From contig DHSO01000040.1 of assembly GCA_002410505.1 (NCBI GenBank), positions 6,849 to 70,848 on the forward strand: a DNA stretch of 64,000 nt. Direction: 5' to 3'. The notes beneath the pieces are model-generated. The model worked only from the letters and a program-made list of their open reading frames with translations, did not search any database and was not told the origin of the DNA. Positions 26,605 through 35,442 of the stretch are shown here, one piece after another. This DNA is from Cloacimonetes bacterium UBA5284 (GTDB lineage Bacteria > Cloacimonadota > Cloacimonadia > Cloacimonadales > Cloacimonadaceae). The position numbers were made by a program, and so were the translations under genes. Each line of letters opens with the position of its first letter. Position 1 is the stretch's first letter.

Positions 26605-27663
26605 TTAGTTCATTTTGATGTCTTCGTAGATCTGATCAATATTGCGGGCTTCCTCACCCAGATATTCTATCATGTGGCATTTATCCAGATACTCGGCATC
26701 GGGATTGATCAGTTTGTTGTTTATGAAAGCTTCGCCCATCATATGCATAGCAGTTTTGTTGGGTGTAGGATACATGGTGTATTCGCTATTACGTTTTGCG
26801 TTTTCGGCGTCCAACAGAAAATCTATGAATTTGTATGCCAGATCTTTGTTTTGAGAGGATTTCAGCATTACCATATTGTCCATCCACATGGCAGCGCCCT
26901 CTTTGGGCAGGATAAAGGCGAGGTCTTCGTTTTCTTCCATCTGCTGCAAGGCGTCGCCATTGTATGCCTGAGCCAGCCAGGTAGTGCCGTCCTGCAATTC
27001 GTTCTTGTAAGAGTCGCTGTCAAATTGGGTGATGTTTCTGTCCCACACTTTCAGCACGGTGTGAGCAGCTTCCAAGGCTGCGGGCGTGGTATCGTTCACC
27101 GAATATCCGCTATATATCAGGGCGGCACCGATCACTTCACGGGCGTCGTCCAGCATGGTAATTTTGTTTTTACCGTCGAAGAATGAATCGCCCAGAATGT
27201 TCCAGCCACCGGAGGCAACGATCTCTTCGGGGACAAACTGTGTATTGTACATCAAGCCGGTGAGTCCCCAAGCATAGGGTACGGAAAACTTGTTGTCCAT
27301 ATCGAAGGATTGTGCCTTCTTTAACAGCAGAGAATCCAGATTGCCATAGTTCATCAGTTTGCTCTTGTCGAGTTCTTCCAAAAGATCCAGCTCTGCCAGA
27401 ATACTCACATGATCCCCGCTGGGGAAGATGATGTCGAAGGACTGGGTGGAACTCTTTACTTTGGTCAGCATGTTTTCATTGGAATCAAAAGTGCTGTACC
27501 TTATCTTACAATCGTTTGCTTCTTCAAACTCTTTGATGAGCTCTGTATCGATATAGTCGCTCCAATTGAAGATGTACAGGGTAACTTTCTTGTTGCTGCA
27601 AGCGACCATGAACAAGGTCATCAGAATCAATGCCAAAGCGGCGGGGATCATTATTTTTTTCAT
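26605..27663 (-). CDS. potD: PotD-like spermidine/putrescine-binding lipoprotein
   Basis: The start at 27663 has GGAGG just upstream and gives a lipoprotein signal peptide with lipobox MVAC (about residues 17-20). A longer frame to 27708 does not. The 352-residue protein shows the PotD/PotF pattern: LYIFNWSDYIDTELIKEFEE, YSTFDSNENMLTKV, DIIFPSGDHV, VPYAWGLTGLMYN, and the AAMWMDNMVML segment. Family members bind polyamines for an ABC importer. No potA, potB or potC is adjacent; upstream is an MFS gene and downstream aspS. Confidence 0.88.
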   Translation of the reverse strand: MKKIMIPAALALILMTLFMVACSNKKVTLYIFNWSDYIDTELIKEFEEANDCKIRYSTFDSNENMLTKVKSSTQSFDIIFPSGDHVSILAELDLLEELDKSKLMNYGNLDSLLLKKAQSFDMDNKFSVPYAWGLTGLMYNTQFVPEEIVASGGWNILGDSFFDGKNKITMLDDAREVIGAALIYSGYSVNDTTPAALEAAHTVLKVWDRNITQFDSDSYKNELQDGTTWLAQAYNGDALQQMEENEDLAFILPKEGAAMWMDNMVMLKSSQNKDLAYKFIDFLLDAENAKRNSEYTMYPTPNKTAMHMMGEAFINNKLINPDAEYLDKCHMIEYLGEEARNIDQIYEDIKMN

Positions 27664-27673
27664 TATTCCTCCA

Positions 27674-28915
27674 TCAGGATATGTGTTTGCGGTTTTGTAG
27701 AGCATCACTAATCCCCTTTTGAGGATTCACAAATTGCAATACCACAAAACCGATTATAAAGAAAAACATCAGTGATAGTATGGAATAGCGGATCTCGCCG
27801 GTTTTGTGCGCGATCCATCCATACAGTATAGGTCCAATAATGGCAGAGAGTCTGCCTGTCAAGGTATAAAAACCAAAGAACTCAGCTTCGCGCGCCCTGG
27901 GTGTGAGCATGCTCAGCATGGTTCTGCTGTTTGCCTGGGAGCTTCCGATAGCAATGCCCGCAGCCAGACCTACGAAATAGTATTCCAAAGCCGAGTTGCA
28001 GAAAAATGCCCATATCACTACTCCAATCCATATCAGAATGGAAATCGAGAGTGACAGCTGCACTCCCTTCCTATCCGTGAGCCAGCCAAAAACGACTGAT
28101 CCCAGGATGGATGTAAACTGGGCGATTACAAAATAGATCAACATGTCCCTGGTATTCATCCCAAAGCGAGTGATACCATAGATGGAAGCAAAGGCTATTA
28201 CTGTCGTGATGCCATCGTTATACACAAAATAACTCAGCATAAATTTCAGCAGCTGGGGGTAGTCTTTCAGATGCTTTATGGAGCTTGCAACTCGCATCGT
28301 AGCTACTTTTAAATAGTTAGTACGCTTGGAAGGACGTCGGACTTCGCGTAACCAGAAAAAGGTGAAAAGGCTGAATATGAAGAAATGGACCGAAATCATG
28401 GGAAAGACATAGCGGACGTCATATTGAATCAGAAACAGCGATATGAAAAGCGATAACAGTCCGCCCAGATAACCCAGAGCCCAGCCGAAACCCGAGACTT
28501 TGCCCATGTGTTCCCGAGTGCTGATCTCGGGCAAGAAGGCATCGTAAAATACATTGGCCGAATTGAAGCCAAAGTTTGCTACTATGAAAAATATCATGCC
28601 TTTGCTGATGTCCCCGGGACCCACAAAGTAGAGCAACGCCGTAAAAATAACGGTGAGATAGCAATTGATAAAGAGAAACTTCTTTTTGGATCGGGAATAA
28701 TCTGCCACAGCTCCCAAAATAGGCGCAGTAAGTGCAACTAAGGTCATCGAGATCCCGATGGCTCTGCCCCAAAGCATCTCTGCAAAACCGGGTTCACCGC
28801 CCACCACCTGATTCATGAAATACACACTGTATACTACACTTACTATGATGGTAGTAAATGCAGAATTGGCAAAATCATACATCATCCAACCAAAGATCTG
28901 TTTGCTCATCTTCAT
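27674..28915 (-). CDS. MFS transporter, UMF1/Atg22-like family
   Basis: I start this at 28915, two bases after the recF stop, where the product begins MKMSKQIFGWMMYDFANSAF, the typical UMF1 opening. The longer frame runs back into recF. The 413-residue protein has about 12 hydrophobic helices, a cytoplasmic motif GAVADYSRSKKKFL between helices 2 and 3, and a second-half equivalent FGWLTDRKGVQL. The UMF1 (Atg22-like) family is thought to export amino acids or similar compounds. The substrate cannot be inferred from here. Confidence 0.87.
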   Translation of the reverse strand: MKMSKQIFGWMMYDFANSAFTTIIVSVVYSVYFMNQVVGGEPGFAEMLWGRAIGISMTLVALTAPILGAVADYSRSKKKFLFINCYLTVIFTALLYFVGPGDISKGMIFFIVANFGFNSANVFYDAFLPEISTREHMGKVSGFGWALGYLGGLLSLFISLFLIQYDVRYVFPMISVHFFIFSLFTFFWLREVRRPSKRTNYLKVATMRVASSIKHLKDYPQLLKFMLSYFVYNDGITTVIAFASIYGITRFGMNTRDMLIYFVIAQFTSILGSVVFGWLTDRKGVQLSLSISILIWIGVVIWAFFCNSALEYYFVGLAAGIAIGSSQANSRTMLSMLTPRAREAEFFGFYTLTGRLSAIIGPILYGWIAHKTGEIRYSILSLMFFFIIGFVVLQFVNPQKGISDALQNRKHIS

Positions 28916-28917
28916 CT

Positions 28918-29991
28918 TCACAAGCCACTTCCCAATCGGATCACCTGGAGATTGCCAAATATCTGACGCACGTCTTCTTTGGGGCTGGCAACGAAGATCT
29001 GGTAATTGTTGTTGCACAGCGCTTTGATCTTTTCACCGTGAACATAATCCAATTCTGCGAACACATCATCGAAAAGTATTACGGGACGGATTCCTGTGTT
29101 GCTTTCAATCAACTGAGCCTGTATCATTTTCAAGATAATCACGGCAATCCGTTTTTGGCCCTGAGATGCCCGGGCTCTCATCCCAAAATCTTCTATTCTG
29201 AAAGAGTAATCGTCCAAATGGGCTCCCACCAGACAGCGTTGCCACTGCTTTTCTCTAGGCTCGAGCGTTTGCAAATGCTGCTCGATGATTTCCGGCATCA
29301 GGCCAAAAGCGTTGCGCAGTACCGGAACATAGTTGATCTTCAGGTTTCTGGTGTTTTCCGAGATTTCTTTGTATGCGCCACATAATTCCTGGTTCAAAAG
29401 CTGAAGATACTTTTTGCGATATGGATATAGAGCGCAGAGACTTTGTGCAAATCTGGCATCCCAACTCTTCTTTTCACTTGGGCTATATTCGCTCTTTAGC
29501 AATTGGTTGCGTTGATCAACCACATGTAAATAGTCACGAAGAATGCCGATGTAGGCTGGAAACAATTGCGATATGGCAAGATCGAAGTACTGCCGCCGCA
29601 TGCGGGGAGAGCCGTTGATAAGCCCGATATCGTCTGGGGCGCAATAAATTACCTTCACTTCGGAGAATAGCGCACTCAATTGCCGTTTTACCTCACCGTT
29701 GATCTTCAATATCTTGCGAGAGTTTGCGTAACTCAAGTGCAGCTTTTTCGGCACACTTAGGTCGGTTTCATAGAGGGCATTTATGGCAAAATGCTCTGCA
29801 GTGTTGAAGACCAGATCCTGATCCTGGTGATAGCGAATGGACTTGCCTATAGAGGTATAGGCAATGGCCTCCAAAAGATTGGTTTTTCCGCTTCCATTGG
29901 CTCCTATTATCAGGTTGCCCCCGGACTCAAAATCAAAACACTGCTGCTGGTAACTTCGAAAATTGAGCAGTTCGATCTTATTCAGCTTCAA
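28918..29991 (-). CDS. recF: DNA replication and repair protein RecF
   Basis: RecF loads RecA at gaps in damaged DNA together with RecO and RecR. The 357-residue SMC-like ATPase has KIELLNFRSYQQQCFDF, Walker A GANGSGKTNLLEAI (about residues 31-44), the YCAPDDIGLINGSPRMRRQYFD block, and near the end SQGQKRIAVIILKMIQ (signature) and ILFDDVFAELD (Walker B). It follows dnaN by 13 nt, the classical dnaA-dnaN-recF order minus an adjacent dnaA. Confidence 0.96.
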   Translation of the reverse strand: MKLNKIELLNFRSYQQQCFDFESGGNLIIGANGSGKTNLLEAIAYTSIGKSIRYHQDQDLVFNTAEHFAINALYETDLSVPKKLHLSYANSRKILKINGEVKRQLSALFSEVKVIYCAPDDIGLINGSPRMRRQYFDLAISQLFPAYIGILRDYLHVVDQRNQLLKSEYSPSEKKSWDARFAQSLCALYPYRKKYLQLLNQELCGAYKEISENTRNLKINYVPVLRNAFGLMPEIIEQHLQTLEPREKQWQRCLVGAHLDDYSFRIEDFGMRARASQGQKRIAVIILKMIQAQLIESNTGIRPVILFDDVFAELDYVHGEKIKALCNNNYQIFVASPKEDVRQIFGNLQVIRLGSGL

Positions 29992-30004
29992 TCTTGGATA
30001 TGCT

Positions 30005-31174
30005 TTATGAACGTAGAGGCATCAACAGGAATGTGACCTCTTCGTTTTCTTTGTTTTCCATGTTGTATATCATCAGGGGATCTTTGGAGCTGCCGAGTTT
30101 GATCACTACCTTGTCGCTGTCAATGGCATCCAGAATTCCCAGCATATAGCGATAGTTGAAGGATACTCCGGTCTTGCTGCCTTGGAAATTGTAGTTTTCC
30201 AAGTTTTCTTTAGCGTCGCCTGTATCCCGGTTGCTGGTGTTTACTTCAAACATCTCGCTGTCCAATTCGAAGCGGATGCGCAGATTGTCGTCCGGAGCAA
30301 CCAGAGCCACCCGGCGAATAGCATTGTGTAGAGAGTTTTTATCTATCACAAATTGGTTTTGCAGATCTGTTACAAAGGCTTTTTGATATTCCGGGTATTT
30401 TTGCTCGATCACTTGGGAAAAAACCACATATTTGTCGTAGCTGAAAATCACTTTACTGCCTTCCAGCAATACTTTTACTTCCTTTGCACTGTTATCGAAG
30501 ATCTTTTGCAAAAAAGACAGAGTTTTTACCGGGATGATCTTCTCGATGTTTTCTCCGTTTGCAGCAGAAAAAATGTTCTCTTCACTGTCGGTATCCGTTT
30601 CTGCCGGACTTCTGAGTTTTGCATTCTTCACTTTTATCTCTGCCACCTTACGACCATCGGTTGCAGCCATTAAGTGCTCTTTTTCCAGTATCTTCCAACA
30701 CACCCCCGTAAGCACGGCACGATTCACGTCCGTGGAAACGGCAAAGGATGTCTTCGATATCATTCTGTTGAAGAGTTGAGCATCTATGTTGATCGCTTTT
30801 TCCAAGTTCACTTCAGGTACTACGGGGAAGAGGGTGTGATCCGCAATCAGCAGGTTAAAATCAATCTTCGCGCACTGGATCATCAGCAGTTCATCATGAC
30901 GCCAGAAATTGATCATTGCTTCCGGCATATAGTTGATAATCTCGTTGAAATGTTTGGCGGATACCGCGATTATGCCATCTTCACTAACAGCCGCAGCAAA
31001 TTCTACTACCACAGTAATATCCAGATCGGACGTGGTAATCTTCACCATGCCGGTGGCGGCATCTGCGGCGATAAGGTAGTTTGTAAGAATGGGAGAGGCG
31101 TTTTTGGCGGGTGCGACGCTTGCAAGATGCTGTACGCTTTGTAGTAATTCTTTTTTCTCTATGGCAAATCTCAT
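30005..31174 (-). CDS. dnaN: DNA polymerase III beta subunit (sliding clamp)
   Basis: The start at 31174 gives MRFAIEKKELLQSVQHLASV, the usual clamp N-terminus, with AGGGG five bases upstream. A longer frame to 31315 adds 47 residues of no clamp character. At 389 residues it fits the family: three beta-clamp domains are implied by ASPILTNYLIAADAATG, TDLDITVVVEF, KISSFAVSTD-like and ATDGRKVAEIK segments, and the C-terminus ends FLLMPLRS, the normal LMPLR close. recF follows after 13 nt. The intergenic side carries a probable promoter at 31207-31234. Confidence 0.96.
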   Translation of the reverse strand: MRFAIEKKELLQSVQHLASVAPAKNASPILTNYLIAADAATGMVKITTSDLDITVVVEFAAAVSEDGIIAVSAKHFNEIINYMPEAMINFWRHDELLMIQCAKIDFNLLIADHTLFPVVPEVNLEKAINIDAQLFNRMISKTSFAVSTDVNRAVLTGVCWKILEKEHLMAATDGRKVAEIKVKNAKLRSPAETDTDSEENIFSAANGENIEKIIPVKTLSFLQKIFDNSAKEVKVLLEGSKVIFSYDKYVVFSQVIEQKYPEYQKAFVTDLQNQFVIDKNSLHNAIRRVALVAPDDNLRIRFELDSEMFEVNTSNRDTGDAKENLENYNFQGSKTGVSFNYRYMLGILDAIDSDKVVIKLGSSKDPLMIYNMENKENEEVTFLLMPLRS

Positions 31175-31206
31175 GATAACCCCTGTGTAGTTTTTTTCTT
31201 CTTTCC

Positions 31207-31234
31207 AGTATTTTGCCTTTCGAGATTCCGTCAA
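31207..31234 (-). promoter_or_regulatory. Probable dnaN promoter
   Basis: On the minus strand TTGACG (31229-31234) and AATACT (31207-31212) are separated by 16 nt, a fair sigma-70-type match. Transcription would start near 31200, leaving a short leader of roughly 25 nt before the dnaN ATG at 31174. The promoter lies inside the discarded N-terminal extension, which supports the shorter start. Confidence 0.6.
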
Positions 31235-31394
31235 GTTTTTCTTTTCAGGCAAAGACTGCAAAGCCGGAATAAACTTGATTAAAAGCATCTGTTCCGCCGG
31301 ATCCCAATTCTTCATCCATTATACCCGGCAGCTATTGTACTGGATCGGATAGCTTTCGAGAAGGTCGAACGTGAGTTCTTGGTGGGCAGTTCCA

Positions 31395-31454
31395 GAGACA
31401 ATCTGAGATAGTTCTCTGAGACAATTCTTTGATACAGTTCTTGATCAATTAGGG
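31395..31454. repeat. Degenerate 12-13-nt tandem repeats
   Basis: Successive units starting at 31395, 31405, 31418, 31431 and 31443 share the form GAGACAATTCTTT or GATACAGTTCTT. They are AT-rich and lie about 50 bp before the palindromic element. They recall the AT-rich 13-mers of some origins, but the match is only in size and composition. Confidence 0.55.
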
Positions 31455-31501
31455 TTTTCAAAAAAAAGACCAATTTCTCCAATCTCAATCTCAGCTCTGT
31501 A

Positions 31502-31587
31502 GACAGTGTTAATCAAGTGGTCATCAAGCGTTCATCAAGCGTTAATAATTAACGCTTGATGAACGCTTGATAAAGAAGTGATGAACG
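31502..31587. repeat. 86-bp dispersed palindromic element, copy 2
   Basis: Differs from 1688-1773 at four positions only. Its core is a 26-bp inverted repeat (31521-31546 with 31548-31573) with a single C-A mismatch near the outer end. Compared with copy 1, A to C at 31533 is matched by T to G at 31561 on the opposite arm, so pairing is kept. The same 11-nt phased ATCAAG/CTTGAT motifs are present. Confidence 0.85.
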
Positions 31588-31963
31588 ACCTTAACAAAGA
31601 GTGAAATCAGGTTGTTTCTTTGGTATTTTTACAGACGTAACGCTTTGCGGCATAGAGTGATAACGGTGCTCATGTATTATATCTATGCTATGGCTGTTAT
31701 CGCTAGCAATGTATCTAAACTATCTAAAATGTCATACCTACGACACTCAAGCCGTTTTTTGACGATCGGAGACTATCTGAAATGTCGTCCGGATGGGACT
31801 CAGATCGCTAAACACACGCGGGTGAATTATACTGCGCACCTTTTGATCAGCCTGCGGCCGGTGGAAGGCTCTGTCCTGGCTGCCAAGCTTAGTTTGGCAG
31901 GGGTGACTGAGTCGCCAGAAAGTTAAGGGCATTTTGACGCTTGGTAAGTCAACAAAGCTACTT

Positions 31964-31987
31964 GGAGATCGCTTCGGAGATCGCTTC
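31964..31987. repeat. Perfect 12-nt tandem duplication
   Basis: GGAGATCGCTTC occurs twice in direct succession (31964-31975 and 31976-31987) in the gene-free region. Function unknown; it may be a slippage product. Confidence 0.7.
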
Positions 31988-32160
31988 TACCTTGTGCAAA
32001 CAGAGCTTGCCACCCCAAAAACTCTAAAACCCTACAACCCTACAACGCCCAAACGTCTTCAAATAAGAACTATGAACTAAGAACTAATTAACTGCAGAAG
32101 AAGTATGGAGTATCTGTGAGCATGCTGAATAAGCCTAAGCCTATAGCGAATGTTTTTGGC

Positions 32161-32189
32161 TTGACAGCATATGGCTTCTATTTTGTTTA
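32161..32189 (+). promoter_or_regulatory. Possible promoter of the DUF4175-like gene
   Basis: A perfect -35 box TTGACA lies at 32161-32166. The -10 at 17-18 nt spacing is poor (TGTTTA or GTTTAT, 32184-32190). It sits 49 bp before the preferred ATG at 32215, which has its own AGGGAG ribosome site, and this supports that start over the longer frame beginning at 32116. Confidence 0.42.
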
Positions 32190-32214
32190 TCCTAAACTAG
32201 AAAGGGAGAAACAG

Positions 32215-35200
32215 ATGCAAGAGTACAAAGCAGAGCTGGATAAATACCGCCGGCGCATCAATCTCGGCATAACCATCCGTGCCGTAACGAGCAGCGCTAT
32301 GCTCTTCATCTGTGGTCTGCATCTGTATTTCGTGCTCTGGTTGATTTTGGGCGCGCAATCTCCGGCTTTGCTTTATGCGAATCTGGGGATCAGGGTGGGG
32401 CTGGCTCTGTGTATACTGTATTTCATCTGGCAAAGCTATCACGATTTCTGGAATTATTTTAAGATGGCACGCTATCTGGATGCGAAGCATGGTAGCGCCG
32501 ACGATCTCTATCAAAATGCGCTGGAACTGAATCTTAAATATAATCACAATCCCATCAGCAAAGCCTTGTTGATATCTGCCAAAGAGCGTTTGGCACAAAA
32601 GCAATACGATATTCCCCGGATCTTTGGCCCGAATATCCTGTTTATTATAGCTCTATACTTTCTGGCACTTAGTGGATTCTGGTATTGGTTTAGTGCGGAT
32701 TTTGCCGTTGCTTTCCAGCAATTCTATAGCAACAAAGCCCCAAAAATCATCTACAAAGAAGAGATCACTCTCAGCCCGGGAGATATCACAATCGGGAAGA
32801 ATCAACAGCTTCTGCTGCGAATCGAGGATCCCGATCCCAGGTTGAATCACAAGCTGTATTTCAGAGTAGGAGAAGCTTGGCGGGAGCTGGGGTTGAGCAA
32901 CTACTCTTATCTGTTTCCCCGGCTGGAGCAAGCCATCCAGTATTATGCTGAAAACGAGATTGCTACGAGCCCGGTGTACAAGGTCAGGGTATTGGACGAG
33001 CCAATCGTAAAAAAATGGCAGGTACAATACAAGTATCCTGCATACACCGCATTGCCCACACTCGAGGACAGCCTTAGCTATGGTAACATCGAAGCCTACA
33101 AGGGGACTGTTGTGGAGCTGCGGGTGATCAGCAACATCCCTGTCAAGCGCGCCACGATGATCTATGACGATGCTTCCCGCAAGGATCTGACTTCCTTGAG
33201 CCCGAATGAATATCTCACTCAGATCAACATCACGAATCCGCATAGCTGGTATCTGGAGCTTGAAGATGAATTGGGCAGGAAATCCCGTCCCGAAGAGAAG
33301 TTCATCAGGGTGTTGCCGGACGCCCCCCCTCAGATACGCTTGGTCTTTCCCGGTGAGGACGTCACTTTAAACCAGAATCTGATGCTGCCCTTGATTATCA
33401 GCGCGGATGACGATTTTGGCCTGGCAAACTGCAGCTTACATTATCAGGTGAACAGCGACGAGATCAGGCACACACAGATCAAGGCCGTGATCCCCGGCAA
33501 GATGTTTAATACAGACTATGCCTGGGATATGCAATCCCTGGAGCTTTTCCCCGGAGACGTAGTAAGCTATTGGGCAGAGATTTACGACAATGCTCCTGTT
33601 CCTCAAAAAGGAAGTAGTACCCGTTTTCGTGCTCGTTTCCCATCTATCGAGGAGATTTATTCTGAGATAGAACAGCAAGAGGAACAGCGCACACAAGAAC
33701 TCAGTCAGAGCTTGGAAGAAAGCCGCGATTTGCAAGAACGATTTGAACAAAAACGCCGGGAATTGCTGAAGGATCCAACGCTTGACTGGGAAGATAAAAA
33801 GCAGTTGGAAGATATATTGTCCAAGCAAGAAGAGCTATTGGATGAGGTGGATAACATCGCCGGTGATTATCAGGATTTGATCGATAAAATGCAGGCAAAT
33901 AGCACTCTTTCGCAGGAAACTCTAGAGAAAATGATGCGCATACAAGAATTGATGCACGAGATCGCTACTCCTGAAATGCAGGAAGCTATGCGCAAACTGG
34001 AAAGAGCCATGGAAAATGTGGATCCCGCGGATCTAAGAAAGGCTTTGGAGGATTTCAAGTTTTCGCTGGAAGACTTTGCCAAGAACATCGAACAAACTCT
34101 CGCGCTATTGGAAAGCATCAAAAATGAACAGGCTGTGCAAAAGGCTTTGCAGATCTCCGAGGAGATGGAGCGCATGCAAAAAAGCCTGCACGATAAGACG
34201 GATGACAGCAGTAATGACGCTCAGAAATTAGCTGAAGATCAAGAACAGATCGTCGAAAAATATGATACTTTGAATCAGGAACTGGAAAATCTGCAAGATA
34301 TGCTGAAAGACGATCCCGATGCTTCTCAGCGCTTACAGGATCTGCTAAAGGATATGCAGAACAGCGACACAAAACAGGATTTGCAACAGAGTCAAAAGTC
34401 GCTGCAGCAAAATATGCGCAGTCAATCGATGTCAGCTCAGGAGTCGGCGATGCAAAAGATGCGCCGTTTTACTCTGAAGTTGGACGAGATGAAAAGCTCC
34501 ATGAGTTCCGGATCTCAATTGCAGATGACTCAAGCTCTGGAACAGGCTGTGCGGGAGTTGCTGATCTTCTCCAAAAAGCATGAAGAGACCAAAGCTCGCT
34601 ATCAGCAGGATGTATATCCCCTGATTCCGGACATTATCTCGTCCTATGAAGGTTTGCAGATTGTTTTAAACAAACTCTTTAGCAAGCCCCAGGTGAGTAT
34701 GGTGATTCCGCCCAAATTCTATATTGACCTTACTGATACCAACAAAGCTTACCGGGATATATTCTCGGTTTTGGGGACAAGCTACAGCCCCGGCATCAAA
34801 TTGAATTTACAGACGATTCAAGAAGGCTTGAACCAGATGGCGCACGATCTGATGCTAGCCCTGCAAAACTCTTCATCGGGTGGTGGTAGCGGCGGCGGTA
34901 TGCAATCCCTGATGCAAATGCTGGAGCAAATGGGGCAGCAGCAGATGGCAATGAATATGCTTACTCAGCAATTGATGATGCAAATGCAAGCTCAGGGATC
35001 TGCTTTGGACAGTGCTACGCTGGATCAGATTGATAGATTGGCAAGCGATCATGAAAGACTGGCGGAAAACCTAAAACGAGCCTTGCAACAGGATCCCGAG
35101 GCTCAAAAACAAGGAAACGCCCTCAAGCAAATCATCGAAGAAGCTGAAGCAGTGGCTCGCGCTTTGCGCAATAAGCAACTCGATCATGATCTTGTGAAGC

Positions 35201-35442
35201 GTCAGGAAAACATCCTCAGCCGGCTGCTGGACGCGCAACGTTCTATCAATAAACGCGATACAAGCGAGCGTAGAGAGGCCATAAGCAGTACTGGGAAAGC
35301 CTCGGATATTCAGCCACAAGCAGTGGATTATGAACGCTTACGTCGCTCTATGATGCTGGATGATGAGTTCAAAAACTACCCTCGCGAATATCAACAACTC
35401 ATTATGGAGTATCTGAAACTACTGGAGGAAAGCAGCCAATGA
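32215..35442 (+). CDS. Large DUF4175-like membrane protein with long coiled coil
   Basis: I start at 32215, with AGGGAG upstream and the product beginning MQEYKAELDKYRRRINLG. The 1075-residue protein has three hydrophobic segments in the first 200 residues (about 20-40, 45-65 and 145-165) and a beta-rich region of about 300 residues with Ig-like character (LRVISNIPVKRATMIYDD, then PDAPPQIRLVFPGEDVTL). A very long coiled coil rich in Glu, Gln, Lys and Met follows (about 480-980). After GGGSGGG comes a striking Met/Gln-rich patch (34893-35000). The layout resembles DUF4175 proteins, often near MoxR/BatA loci; none is seen here. The stop overlaps the TPR gene by 4 nt. Confidence 0.68.
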   Translation: MQEYKAELDKYRRRINLGITIRAVTSSAMLFICGLHLYFVLWLILGAQSPALLYANLGIRVGLALCILYFIWQSYHDFWNYFKMARYLDAKHGSADDLYQNALELNLKYNHNPISKALLISAKERLAQKQYDIPRIFGPNILFIIALYFLALSGFWYWFSADFAVAFQQFYSNKAPKIIYKEEITLSPGDITIGKNQQLLLRIEDPDPRLNHKLYFRVGEAWRELGLSNYSYLFPRLEQAIQYYAENEIATSPVYKVRVLDEPIVKKWQVQYKYPAYTALPTLEDSLSYGNIEAYKGTVVELRVISNIPVKRATMIYDDASRKDLTSLSPNEYLTQINITNPHSWYLELEDELGRKSRPEEKFIRVLPDAPPQIRLVFPGEDVTLNQNLMLPLIISADDDFGLANCSLHYQVNSDEIRHTQIKAVIPGKMFNTDYAWDMQSLELFPGDVVSYWAEIYDNAPVPQKGSSTRFRARFPSIEEIYSEIEQQEEQRTQELSQSLEESRDLQERFEQKRRELLKDPTLDWEDKKQLEDILSKQEELLDEVDNIAGDYQDLIDKMQANSTLSQETLEKMMRIQELMHEIATPEMQEAMRKLERAMENVDPADLRKALEDFKFSLEDFAKNIEQTLALLESIKNEQAVQKALQISEEMERMQKSLHDKTDDSSNDAQKLAEDQEQIVEKYDTLNQELENLQDMLKDDPDASQRLQDLLKDMQNSDTKQDLQQSQKSLQQNMRSQSMSAQESAMQKMRRFTLKLDEMKSSMSSGSQLQMTQALEQAVRELLIFSKKHEETKARYQQDVYPLIPDIISSYEGLQIVLNKLFSKPQVSMVIPPKFYIDLTDTNKAYRDIFSVLGTSYSPGIKLNLQTIQEGLNQMAHDLMLALQNSSSGGGSGGGMQSLMQMLEQMGQQQMAMNMLTQQLMMQMQAQGSALDSATLDQIDRLASDHERLAENLKRALQQDPEAQKQGNALKQIIEEAEAVARALRNKQLDHDLVKRQENILSRLLDAQRSINKRDTSERREAISSTGKASDIQPQAVDYERLRRSMMLDDEFKNYPREYQQLIMEYLKLLEESSQ

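Larger units (their letters stand above)
31175..32214. other. Divergent gene-free region, candidate replication origin
   Basis: About 1 kb between dnaN (left) and the DUF4175-like gene (right) without a convincing gene. It holds the dnaN promoter, a run of 12-13-nt quasi-repeats (31395-31450) and the second copy of the 86-bp palindromic element (31502-31587). It also holds a hairpin TGCCAA/TTGGCA (31881-31899), a perfect 12-nt tandem duplication (31964-31987) and short GAACTA and ACCCTACA duplications (32025-32090). Gene direction flips here: minus to the left, plus to the right. No canonical TTATCCACA DnaA box was found and dnaA is not adjacent, so origin status is an inference. Confidence 0.45.

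Noticed and set aside
31612..31926. Open frame of 104 codons in the dnaN upstream region
   Set aside because: No ribosome site, no family resemblance, and it spans short repeats and hairpins. I treat it as chance.
31175..32214. Canonical DnaA boxes (TTATCCACA) marking a proven origin
   Set aside because: None was found on either strand by eye. The origin idea therefore stays an inference from gene orientation.
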